Below, in pieces: positions 37,001 to 49,430 of a stretch of DNA of 64,000 nucleotides. Both the position numbers and the translations under genes were made by a program. The stretch is taken from the NCBI GenBank assembly GCA_037576195.1, contig CM075102.1:39924745-39988744 (forward strand), in the 5' to 3' direction. The DNA comes from Phytoseiulus persimilis. Lineage: Eukaryota > Arthropoda > Arachnida > Mesostigmata > Phytoseiidae. Below the pieces are notes generated by a model. That model was not told the origin of the DNA. It did not search any database and was given only the letters and a program-made list of their open reading frames with translations. How positions within the stretch are numbered: the stretch's first letter is position 1; the number at the start of each line of letters is the position of its first letter.

Positions 37001-39336
37001 AGAGGAACATCCAGAGGGATCGCGGCGGTTCCACAAAGAAGTGACACTGGCCCCTGCTTTCCGTTCTCCGTATATAGTTACAGTTGGAGCTCAGTAGAGG
37101 AGAATCAAACGGAAAGGAGTTTCGACTTTTTGAAGCTTCCTGACGACTCCGTCCGCTATTGGGCAAGACTCCCGTGCTCTCGATAGTTTTTTTTTCGGAG
37201 CCGAGAAAACAGGAAAGCAGGCGGGCTCAGAGGAATTTCGCAAGCGACAGCTGCTGCGGCCACGATCGGAATAAGTGCTTTCGGAGTGTCCCGGCCACAG
37301 TAGACCTCTCGACGCAAAACTTGAAGACATCACTGCTCGGTTCCAGCGATTGGAGTCTGTCCTTGATGGGCTGGTGCTACGAGGTTGACCAGACCAGACA
37401 CCGCTCAGAGTTACAACAGCTTATCTCGCCCTTCGAGTACAACGCAGATAGGCTCTACCCGCCAGATCTGCGTCCGTGAAACACGAGTTTTACTGCTGAC
37501 TCTGACCTTCGCGCATCCTGTGAGGCATCCATGTCTGCCTGACTCGAACTCTGCAACAGCGTGCTGCTCTAATCCTGGGAAGGTATGCTTTCGGAGTGAG
37601 GGTTAGCGTGCCCAGGCAATGCCAGATGCCTCTCGTCGACTTCGCGATAGTTCAGTCCTTTCTGGGGTATACGTCTCGCCGCTCGATTGAACAGATAGCA
37701 TCGAGAGACATCGAGCATCGCTTCGATCACAGGTAAATCACAGAATTTGCTTTATAGTTCGCTCGGAACTCCGTTCCGTGACAGCGGGACACTTGGGCGA
37801 GAGGTGGCACAAGGTCACCCTCGTAGTTCGCCACCGGTTCGTACGCGGGCCCTCCTGAGTTGGAACGCGCCGCAGCCTGTCGTCAGCATCCATTACAACA
37901 ATGGCAAGACAGTGTTAAAGCAAAAGTGATAATGCGCCGCGTTGAGCCTGTAGGTCAGGTCGATCTGAATCGATAGATTCATGTTTGAAGATTAGAGCTT
38001 GTTGAGGCTTGTGACGAACAAGAGCGGAATGTCGCTCGGATCCGGCATATTGAGCGACATCTATTCCGGCCGTTCAGAGTGTGCTCTGAGGAAGAGCTGA
38101 ACTCAAAACAGAGGATGGCTAGACAGGTTCGTGAATGCGATTCCCCTTACTACGTCAGAAGAGGCAGGGCCGGCACTGGCGGCGCTCACTTCTTCGTCTT
38201 CGAATTATCGCTGGTAGCCACATCGGAATGGATGCATTGCCCGCGCAGCGCACGAAGGCACAACGTAGAGGCGAGTGATTGTTCCCACCTCCCCCCACGG
38301 ACGTCGGGAGCTCCCTCCGATCAGATCGGGATATGTACCAGATATGTACCTCTGTCGATTGGTGCCCTCTGCGAAGGGCATTAATAGCCTCTGGCAGAAG
38401 ACGCCGCGCGTTAGCACCTCAGCTCATTAGAGAACGGCTCTGGATGGAGGTCTGGAGTTCTCGGAGGAGAACGCGGCGTCTGGCGCGCGGTGACCTCGGC
38501 TGAGGGCAAATTGGAGACATTGTAATAGTAGCTTGTGTGGGTGGGTGGTTCGTTGCCTCGGTCAGGCAGGTCAATCAGTCTAGTCTCGGCCGCTCGGCTA
38601 ACGGGCGAACTCTGGTTTGATTCTTGGGGTGCTGGATCCTCTGTCCGAAGAGCGAACCAATCCAGGACGGCGGTGTGGCCACTTCCGATGCTCAGTTGGC
38701 GCTAAGAGCTGAACGCCTGAGCTCGCGAGCTCCGAGTTCTTGGAGCGCCTGACTTCCTCAACGCACGAAGCCGGTTCTACCCGTATTCGTCCCTGACGCG
38801 TTCGCGTGAGCGATGAACAGCTCCTCGGGGATTGTTCTATTCTCTTCGCATTTCGTCGCCAGCCTATCTCCATCGCATTTGAGTGGCTTTTCGCGAAGAA
38901 CAACACGTTGAAAGCTTTCGGGATGCGCGAGCTTGAAAGAGTATCCAGCTTTGTCATCCTCTCACATTACTTTCAGAAACTGCGCTGTCAACTGCAGCAC
39001 CAACAGAGAGCGAACGCGCGACAAACACCGTGCGTTAGTTTGAAGTATGACTCGATTCCGTCTCACAGAATCAAGCAGCTTCGAGGTCGAGCGCGCGATA
39101 CCTTGTATTGATGGCACCCATCACTTGCATCTCACGGCAACGGATTGAAACAAACCGCTTGGCGCACCATGGGATAGGCCAAACAAGATATTGAGGACGG
39201 AAGATCGAGATCGGAGGCATTCGATCATGGTTTTCTGACTGCTCGTCGTTCGGAACCGTTGGAAACCCTCTCAGATCGATCCGATTTCTCTAGCGGACAG
39301 AGTCACAGCCTGTCGTGCAGGCCGTTTGCCGGCGGT

Positions 39337-39429
39337 GCCGGTCGGTCGTGAATCCGTGTTAGGATGATCTCAGCGTCCTTCCCTAAGGGTTCTGAGGAAG
39401 GACGCTGGGTCGGTCGGTCGACCGGCCGG
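39337..39429. repeat. Nested stem-loop with a perfect 12-bp inner stem
   Basis: The inner stem is CAGCGTCCTTCC (39371-39382) with GGAAGGACGCTG (39396-39407), perfect over 12 bp with a 13-base loop. An outer stem pairs GCCGGTCGGTCG (39337-39348) with CGACCGGCCGG (39419-39429) with one irregularity. The right flank also holds a short CGGT tandem. The whole spans about 93 nt, the size of a microRNA precursor, but the internal loop between the two stems is large for one. No known microRNA seed was recognised. Confidence 0.7.
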
Positions 39430-42400
39430 TTCTCTCATTCTTTCCAGGAGGACGCCTGCGGGAGGAACGTTCTAATATTCGCAGAGTAGTTCTCTGTATG
39501 GGGACTCTCCATCAGCTATGTAGCGAGAACAGGGGAGCACGGAACTCCTTGGGCAAGTTTCCAAGCTCATCGAAGCGGCATATTTGTGAGAAGGGAGGAC
39601 TAGGAGGCCAGGAAATCCCTTACCCGTTATTACGTGGGGTTCAGATCCGCAGTTTGCGTGTTCACTCCGGTCTCACCAGGACGATGGTTGCATGCAGCAT
39701 GCATCAAGCTGCAATACCTCAGCAACAAGCTCCTCACGAGCATAGGTTTAAGCATTCCTACAAGCGTCTCGGGCCATAATACAATTTGGCTCGCTCTGTT
39801 TCGTGGAGGACGGGAATAGACTCGAGCTCGCTCTCGGATGTTCTTCAAATTGGGCTGGAGGAAAGGAGGAACAACTCGAGTTCCATTTAAACGGCTCGGC
39901 GTTAAAATGGCCGCCTTATGGCTTCTGAAGGTCGTTCTTTTCGTTTGGGAACGGAACCTCCACAACAGGCCCAATTTTCCCTCTTATCACGCGGACGGCT
40001 CTGGGAGTTAATTTCTGTAACGAGGGTCAGATCCTTATTCCACAAGATGGGGATCGAGCGGTGTTGAATTCCTCCAGTCGCTTGTTTGGAGCTGAGTTTT
40101 GTGTTTCGCTTCGGCCCGACTTGCGTCCGTCGTCCCTCACGAAAGCAACGGTGAGCCGAGCGTTCCAGCATCCCTGAGCGCTCCGGATCCGAGAAGTGTC
40201 GTGCATAAGTTCGCTGTCGAATACGGTTTCATTGCGCTCGCATCGTTCGAACACGCTCGGGCCCGCCGTGCTCCCCGGGAGCCACTGAACCAAGCAACCT
40301 TGAACTTCGAAATTTCAATAAATCTCGGGCTCAATCAGCTCTGGGCTCTCACGTGTAGTTTTTCTCTCCTTGCGTTGCCGGAACGACAGCGAGAGAATGA
40401 GCTGTGGGGGAGCAGACTCACTTACCAGGATCAGCATTGTCGGGATCTGTCGGTCGACATCCTCGGCAACGCAGAGAAAATATGTTTGGGGGATCAGTGG
40501 CTCTGCGGAGGATGTGTTTGGAGAGGGAATGCCTCGTGGTCGAAAATTGCTCTCAGCTGTTGTCAATCGAAAGAAGATACACATTGGAGTCCCTCAGACG
40601 TCCACTCCGTTCATTTTTCCCCCGATCCCTCGCTTGTTTATTCGTGTGCTCGTATCGGACAGGGGACACCCACACATAGACGCTCTACGGAGGAGAAGGG
40701 GTCTCGCGGGGGGAGTCTCCCCTCTCTCCTCTAACAAGACCGATGCTCCAATCCGCACGATAAATTTTGGATCAAATCGTTCCTCAAACTTCATCGGCGG
40801 GCGTCCGCTACGCGACCGGGTATCTTTTGTTTTCAATGTGCTGTGTACATTACCTCCCGTCGGGACTGCAAAGGTTTTGCCTGTTTACTTCGCGATATTT
40901 GCGACGAGTACAGACGGCGGAATGAGGGATGATTTCTTCGAGCCCCGCCCTGAGCGTGGAATTCGTCTGGAACGAGTTTGTATGCCAAACTATTCATAGA
41001 TGCTCCGCGCGGAATCCAGGGAGCTCGGTTTCATTCCTGGAACCTCGTGGATTTCTCTCAAACGAAGATATCGAGGCAAACGCGCCGCTGATGGCTTATT
41101 CCGCGAGCCCCGGAAGAAGCGCTCATATCAGGGAAAAGAGAGCAGCGTGGATCACTGCTTAGGCCCGGGGCGATCCAAAAGCGATTATTTCGCAACATGC
41201 TTCGAATCTTTTTTGGGGGGCTGTCCGCGCGACGCGCGCGTGTTTACCAGTTTGGTTCATGGTTCAGCGGAAGGGGCCGTTGTCTCGCAAGAGGACCGCG
41301 GCAGAGAAGGCCACACGTCGGGAGGAGGCGTTCGTCCCGCACAATCAGAACCAAGCGGTTCCGCTGTTGTTTTTGCTGATGCGCGATGAAAGGACGGCAG
41401 CGTGGGAGCCGCCTCGTGCGCGACCCCTGTTTTGATGTGCACTGGTCAGAATGATCTTCTTATCGGTATCAGTTCATTAATAGTTCCGCGTGATTCCCGT
41501 CGCTTTCGCTTCATCCCCAAACGCCTCTGGCCTTTTCTAACTCGTCTTGACTCGCTCCAACTCCGTCGCTCTTTTTTGTGAGGTTTCATCCTTTGCTCCC
41601 AATCTTGTTGACTACTAAGTGACTTGGAGATCGGCGGAGCATAGAAAACGGGATTCTATTAGGGCGCTTTCGGGAGGGACTGCAGACCTGGGGGAACACC
41701 TTTATTCCTTCGGTCTCTTCCGTAAACACGGTGCGCTGGTGCTTCACAATGACGAGTTCCGTTTTTCCTTTCTCATGTAATGAAGCGCAGGCCGATGATG
41801 AGGCGTACGAACCGTCGAAGAGTACCTTCGGTTGCGCGAAACTCTCGGTTAAGACCGTGCCAAATGGAGCCTTAGGGAACAGCATTCGATACGATGGAGC
41901 GTCTCGATTCGCTGCGATGAACAATCATCGAGTGAGTCTTTAATGTGTCCCTGTTATAAGCCATGGATGTTCTGATTATTATTAGTCGAAGCGATTTACC
42001 GACAGGAAGGAAGCTGCTGGTAAACATGTTTGTCTCCAACGTGATTTCCGCCTTCCCCATGCTCTAGCAACTCATCTCGCTCGTTGCGAGAAACTTCCGT
42101 GCTGCAGATTCGCTATCTTGGAACTTGGACTGGTTCGCCCAGCAGCCTCAACGGTTGCACTTGGGCGAATTTCAATCTCGTTGGCTTGACTAGCCTCACA
42201 TCTGGGCTCGAGAGCGGCTCGTTCTCATTTCACTGACCGCAGGGACTAGACGGAGTTGAGAATCTTTAATTTTTGCGCGGTATATATCTTCCTCGAACAC
42301 ATTCGGTGACTCTTGAAATGATCGAACAAAAAGATCAAATCACGTTGAGATTTATATCCGCTTCGGTAAAGCGACAATAGCATTCTGTTGGGAGCATTCG

Positions 42401-45400
42401 TTTGCGGAGTGTCGACGGAGATAAGGTCATGAGGTGAAGTTCCGAGGGGTCCGCTGTGATCACGGAGGCCCGTGGCCGAATCTGGGGTTTCTGTAACGTC
42501 TTGTGCGCTTTCAGTTGAGAGCATAACTTTCCGCGGCCATCGACCCTGGAGTCTTAAGCCCTCCGAAACTCTAAAATGAATCGAGTGCAATCAGGACTCC
42601 AAGCTTGCCAGCTGTGACGAAAACAAAACGTTCAGGAATTGAGGAAGCAAAGCTCGGATTTTCGTTCATCAAATGCATTTGGGAGTGAGTCGTTAGCCTC
42701 GTTCTTCGTTGAGCGCTGGAACGATTCGGAGCGCGACTAAATAAACAAAAAACACTTCCAACTTCGCTCTTATGTCGCTGGTGATTATATTCCGGCCGGC
42801 GCCGCGAATTGAAGCTCAATCCATGCTCTGTGCAAGCGGCTGGGAGCTTTTTGAAGATTGAGACAACATTTCGTCTTTGTTCTGGGATTCCAACTCCGAA
42901 ACCCAGGACTGAGAACCAGCGTCGCGATGTTGTTAGAAGGGAGAAGCTCTCGGGCAGTAAACATAATCTGCTTCACGCGTGGGCTCGGTGCTCGCACACG
43001 ATCTTGGTTGCGGTGCTTCTTGAACACCTCGCCGGATAAGTGTCGAGCGAGTTCGCGAGAATCCCTTCCTTCACGTGTGAGTAGGAACTCGCGAATTCCA
43101 ATATCTCTGGGGATTTCCATTCGAGCATTCCATGCCGGATTGTTTTCAGACGGACGGGGTCTGTGGTTCTATCCTCCAGGGGGACGACATTTGCTTTCGA
43201 TTCTGACAGGTCTTTCGTGCAATCTTTCAAGAACCGATGATTCAACCCGAATAGATTCATCCGATTGTATCCTTCCGTTTCGTTCGCTCGACGACGGAGC
43301 GGGAGCTAGCGACAACAAAATTTCGGGTTAGATTGAAATGGATGTGAGCCTCGGAGGACTAGAAGAGACTCAAAACAAGACTTCAGAGGAGAAAATATAC
43401 TGAGCGCGAATGACACTTCAAAAGGGGGAAAAAAACGATCCTATTTGCCCAAATAGCGCCAGACTCTGGATTTCAGGAAACGAGTGCTTCCGGTTGCACC
43501 CGCAAACCCGTTCGCGAACCCGAAGGAAGAGTCCTCTACCCGTCAAAGGGGTGCTCTGGTCTACAGAACACTGTCTCCGGAATCGATTCGTAAGTCCCTA
43601 ATGATCGCAAAGAAATCACCAATCTCCTGGACGCAGATATTCGAAGTACGCAACAAACGGAATCAGCTTGCTTCTATTCTACTGATTCGCGTCATGCATC
43701 GCAAAGCATGATTCCAAGAGCACGATTGAGTTAGGAACGGTCGCTTCCGCCCGAGAAGACTCGGTACGTTCAGCCCGACCACAAGTAGAAACTGAGTAGG
43801 GTGGATCCAGTAACGGTCGTGCTGCTGGGTATATTTCTTGAGTCTCGGATTCGATTTTGCCTGTTTTTCTCGACCAAATGCGGAACTGCTGCTTGAGCTC
43901 CCTATTCCTCCTTCTCTCGCCTTCCGCTCGCGTAGTTGAAGCATATTCATGGACCAATTACCGTTCGCGCTGCGTCAAACTAGCCAACCCGGTAGCTGAC
44001 GACGTCGAAAACAATATCGTGGTGTCAACGATTATTGCCCTTTCCAAGGGCTTCCGGTGAGCGAAGTCTGCAGTGCCAATTTCCACCATCAATCCGGCAA
44101 TTGTCTCCTTCCTTCGGCAGACGAGTTCCACGTTCTACTTCTGTTGGTTGCAACCGCTTCTCTCCGTGTTGGCGACGGAAGTTGGATGCTCTTTCAAAAG
44201 CACCATTGTCGTCGTGAGCAGTTCTCGCACTCGATTAAATGTTGTGGAAAATTCATAGCGAACCGCCTGCGTTCTATGACCATGCTAAATGGTCCAAGTA
44301 ATCGTTCCCGCACAGTTTTCAAAACTTCTTCCCATGTGGATGACTCTTTTCGATTAGTCAACGGCGACGGCCCTTGTGGCTCCCAACTGCGTTACACTTG
44401 TAAATAACTCGTCGATTCGAAACAGGCTGCTTTACGATGTTATAAAATTAATCCCTCGATTGCCACGAACAGCAACGAACGGCGTCGGTGAGACTGCTGC
44501 GCCAGTTGAGAGCTCCCTGTGTCGCTCCTGACTGACGATATTTCAATTACATCCTTCCTCGGAATCTGCCAAACTAATGATACCGTTCATCCCTCCCAGC
44601 GGTCATCCCACTTCTGGCGTTTTCTTCCAGCCGGAAGCATACGCGGGCTCGGAATTGGAGAACCTTTTCTCGGAAAAACTCCTTTGGGAAAATTCCAAAT
44701 CCACTTCCCGGGCATGGCCAACCTCCTCCCAGAGCCCTCATGTGGAATTTCCGCTATCATTTCGTGTCCCAGAGACGAATGTGCACGCACAAACCGTCTC
44801 CATTGAGCGTGATTTTCATCCCACGCGCTTCCACTTCGAAGAAGTCCTATCTGGATTCCAGACTTGGAACTCATCTCTCTCCGATAGCGGACCTTATTCG
44901 TCCCTCAGCTACGGGCGTGAGGGCCGGACGGTCGTCCTACGAGCTGATTGAAACATTTTCGTCTCTCATCTACAAAGAACATATCCCGCCGGAACTAAAC
45001 ATCAGGCCGCACGGGCTCGCCAACGCTTGCCGCTCTGTGCCCTGAATGTAGACAGCGTGCATGGAGCGGCATCGATTCTCATCGATCAGCCCCTTCGTCG
45101 GTCGTCGAACGTGGTGATTTTTCCGAAGCTCGGTTCTCGGATCGAGATGGAACTTTCCACCCATAGACTCCGGGCATGAACTTGTTGTCCCGGCCGGCTC
45201 TAGACCCAGAGTTATTTTCCGCCAGAAAATCCGTCGCTTCAACAGCAGGAACAATTCCAAAGTTCGAGCTCTTCCGCACTTTGACAACGAGGATACTATT
45301 ATGTGGGCTCCAATCAAATATGATCATCCGTGCTCGTTTGCCGACAACGAAAACTCCGCCCGATGAAGCGCTTTCTCGTGATAGAAGCGCTTTTTCATGA

Positions 45401-48400
45401 TTAGCTGTATCTCCTCTGCAAATCTCTTTGGGTTGGCTTTTCCGCCGATGCTCGTTGTCGCGCTGTTTGCAGCCGGTGCTCATGCCGTTGCTACTAACGC
45501 TGCAAGTAGCCTTGTTTGCCAAAGTATGTCTCCCTGTTCTTGTAAATGGTAGCCTGTCCTTCCCGGTGCGTTGGAGAGCCTCTTTGCCTGACGAACGAGA
45601 CTGAGTCAGAGCCGGCTGCGCACCGTGCCCAACTGGCATCTAACCAGTTTATACTTTGGTACCGGAAGGCGCACGCGGACGATGGAATCATTCGATAGAA
45701 CGTTTCGCGCAGGTCATATCGATGATTGCTCAGATAGATAACAAACAACCTACTTGAGCCTGCGGAGCCCCAGGAGAGATGAGTCCACCGATACTCTCCA
45801 GGGGCAACGACCGGCCACCAACATCGCCGTATTGCTCTTCCATCCAGGATCAGAACCGAGGCCCCGGATTCCCGGAGAGCGCCGGGGGGCCGCGATGATA
45901 AATCGAGATCTCTCCTTCGAATTTTTCGCTGACTCATCAACACCGATCACCGGAGGGATCCGGTTCGTTTTTCCTCAGAAAGTGTCTCACGCCTGCAACA
46001 CGGTTCTCAGGGAGCGCGTAATAGCCGCCATGATGGTTGGTCACGGAGCGAAGCCAAACTCCACTGGTGGCAGGAGCGCCAGGCAACCGCGGTCTCATTC
46101 GCGCCATCCCCACGATATCGAACCTCGCGTCTGCTGCGTGAGTTCCCGCGAGTCGTTGCTCAATAACAGCACTCCTCGATGAGGAATGATTGACGCCAGC
46201 CTTCATCTGATTGTGCGTTCTCGCCCATTCATCAGTCGCTGCCGGTTGACGAGTTGCACCTGTTCGCTGTGCACTCGCTCGTCATGATCTTGGGCATGGG
46301 CGGGTATGACCGGGTCGCGGGCGGGTGACACTCGCCCCCCCACCTCCCTCACATGGTATCTCTTGGAGAGACATGAGCAACAATCCAGAGTTTTCTTGAT
46401 GGGAAGCACGAAAGCAAGCAAGCGGAACACGAGTCTCGTACGCAGTTGCAACATATTTGAGCCTGGAGCAGCCGAGCATTGGGTCGAACGGAATCGTGGC
46501 AGGAACAGACAACTGCGGTGGTCCTGCTGTCGGCTCGCTACAACGACGTCTGCTCAGAGCAGCCCGTAACACAGAAAGTCTTGGAGAAGAGTCTTCTGCT
46601 CAAAGCTGTTCAGGATCTTGGTGCGATTTGAGATAATGTTCTATTATGCCGCACATCGAGTCCTCATCCACTCAGCCGTCATGAGGGAACCCATTCGGCT
46701 CGTTTGATGGGCTCGACCGATCGCATCGTGGGGAGAAACCGTTTTCTGACTTAATGCGCGCTCCCTCGCCGCCGATCCCGGGTGGTCGAGCGAGTTGTCC
46801 CCGCGACTCCGGGGCGAGGATCTTTGAGCCTCTCCAATGGAGACCCGGGCTCCCTGCTCCGAGCCGCGACACGACCTCCGGCGAGCTCAGCAGCCGTGGA
46901 TCATCTCATGCTCGAATTCAGACCGTCTCAGACGTCTGCTGGAAAATATTGTAAAATCTGGATGCCCCTCCGCACCAGCGCTGTGGGGACTTCGCTAACG
47001 TGCGCACACGTTCCCGCTCGGCGTATTCTTCATTTCATCGACAATGTTCGTGAACTGCTTTTTGACGCAGTTTCGGATGCTCTACTGTGACCGTCTTCCT
47101 ACTCTCATTTCAATCTCCAACGTCCACCCGTCCATTCCGTTGAGCGATGTTTCCCCTGGGACTGCAGGACAGTGTGTCTCCTTTCTGTCCGTACCCGGCC
47201 GGCCTTTCTAAGTGAATGACTCTCTGACTGACTGGGTGAGCGGCGACGCTCCAACAAACCTGATCTATCACAAAGAGTCGAGAAATTTTCCGGAAAGTGG
47301 AACCACAGCGACTCCAACTCTATAGAGTGAACGAAGACGAAAAGGTTCCACGAAATGGCGGCTGCGTTGATCTAGTCGCCCGTAAGCTTGAACAGTTTCG
47401 AAACGATGTGCCCACGGGAAGAGTTTACGTCGAGCGGTCGTAATTTCGCCGATTTTTTCTTACTTTTCTGCCTTGTCAACGAGCTAGAACTCTAATGGTG
47501 AACAATTCTTCCTTCACATGTTGCAAGTTCGCTGTTCGGAGGAGCTCCTAACCGGGCTATCCAGGCCATCGCAAAACTGTCCAGCTGAGAGCGTTATCCA
47601 TTCCGCGACACTCGGTTCATAGAGCGCAATTCCCACGAATCCTTCCGCCAGGATCGTTGCTGTCCATTACAATATGCTCCTGAAAACCCTGAAAACTTCT
47701 GCGGACAACTCTGCATCGGGTGACGCCAATTCCAGGAATGTTCACGTTTCGAGTTTCGTGAATGAAAAGATTGGAGTCTGGTTCAAACACCCATGTCGCT
47801 GAGACTCCCTCCTCCACGAGGATGAGATACCACCACACGTGTCAGTGTGCCATACCTCCGACTCATACCACTCTTCGATGTGCGCAAGAGGATTCCTGCT
47901 TCTCCATTGGAGGGTCGGAGTGATCTATGGCCTCGAGTTACCTCACTTTTCGCGGTTGAAGGGCACTCTCCGAAGGCGGCTCCTCTTTGAGAAGTTGGAG
48001 AAATAGGCCATATTCAACATAGAAACCTATCATAGAGTGCAATTCCACGATAGATGGAGACTCTCTATTGAGCGGTCATCCTTCGGGAGATTTGAGAGAT
48101 AGACGGGCTCCCCTTCAGGTCAGAGAGAATGCGGCACCTCATAGAAGTGTCGATCCACGTGCTCGTGCAACTCACGATTCCTTTCGACCGATAATCCTTT
48201 CAGGTGGGTAGTTCCGAGCGCCCGCAGCGATTTCCGTCCAGGGAAACTGCGCGAGTAGTTCCCGTCGGACTGGGAGAATATCCCCGCGAATTCTAACCTC
48301 CAGAGCTCCCTCTTTCTCGACGTCGCCGGAGAGGAGCAGTCCAAGCTTCCTCCACGACTCCCTTCGACGCCTCGATAGATTCCGAATTCAGGATTTCTGA

Positions 48401-49417
48401 AGCGTTCTCGACAGTGCATGCGAGCACGAGTATAATTTCGGTTTGCGCTTCGAACCCTCGTTACGCTAGTGGTGAGAGGAAACTGCTCCGAGTCGAGTTT
48501 TTCATCGCGTCCGGGGTATTCTGACAGCGGGCAACTCAATCGGCTTCCACCTCAGGTGAGAGATCGACCGAGGCAAAAAGGGTTCCTTCATCCAGTTAGT
48601 TTGAATCTACTCGATGCTAGGGTTGTTCGAGGGTCTAATCCTGCCGAGTGAACTTTTGCGAATTCCAATCACACTTTGCCAAGGGATCCTCTGATCGTTG
48701 ATTCTCGGAGCTGTGCAGCTCCGTCTTGTTGGTGTATCTAGCGAGTTTCCAATTTCCTGACTCCAGGGATTAGCATTAGGATCTTGCAACGTTCCACTCG
48801 AAGGTATCTTCCGTGTGCTGCCGAAAAATTGGAAAGCTCTTCCCTCCTTGGCGTCTCATTCCCTCGCCTCCAAAGTCATCTAAGTGACGTGAATTCGGAT
48901 CATGTGAGCCTGTTCCTTGCCACCAACAGGATGCTGTGTTCGTTTCCATGATAAGCTCGTTCCTCTGAAACTCGGAGAATCATGAGCGAGCACGAGAAAG
49001 GCGAGTAGACCAGAATTTCGCGAGAGGTACGAGGTAATTCTAGCGGATACTTAGACTCATGTCCGGTCAGGCACACAGAGTGTGTAGACCGATTCTAGAG
49101 CGTCGAGAAGAATACAACGTTGGCGCGAGATGAATCATGCGAGTAGCGACCTAGCAAGGAACCGAACGAAAGGACCACCGGAGCAGGCGGCTCGCTGGGA
49201 ACTGCTGAGCCTATTTCTCGGAGCCGTGAGTCAGGCTGAGACCGGTTCCCAATTCATCTGAGTTGGCTGCCAGGGTCTCCCCACGAGTCTATCGATTGCA
49301 CCAATCTGTTCAAGGTAGTTGGGTGAAACATGTGGTCGTCGCTAGGTTACGGAACGCGGGCAGATGGAATGATCGATGTCCCGCTTCCCGTTCTGTGTTA
49401 AGATTTTCTTAATCTAG

Positions 49418-49430
49418 CCCCCCCCCCCCC
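49418..49430 (+). repeat. Poly-C run of 13
   Basis: Thirteen C in a row. Long poly-C is less common than poly-A in animal genomes and is prone to length error in assembly. Confidence 0.9.

Larger units (their letters stand above)
23577..39336. other. No recognisable gene; a few weak coding-like stretches
   Basis: The flank from about 24486 to 24700 is strongly purine-rich on the plus strand. Minus-strand frames at 26546-26821, 26794-27018 and 28232-28465 read somewhat like protein: an acidic-hydrophobic stretch, a hydrophobic stretch, and a transporter-like segment. None forms a convincing spliced gene. The plus-strand frames at 28813-29076 and 33856-34080 likewise have no family match. A tandem repeat with hairpin (25903-25950) and a hairpin with T-run (30968-31006) are listed separately. 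Confidence 0.45.

Noticed and set aside
43857-44060. Plus-strand frame starting with a signal-peptide-like segment
   Set aside because: A short hydrophobic run followed by AYSWTNYRSRC is suggestive, but the frame is only 67 codons with no splice donor or family match, and other frames overlap it.
47618-48060. Similar phrases (CATAGAGCGCAATTCC near 47618, CATAGAGTGCAATTCC near 48031)
   Set aside because: The match is about 16-20 bp with no aligned flanks; too short to call a repeat.
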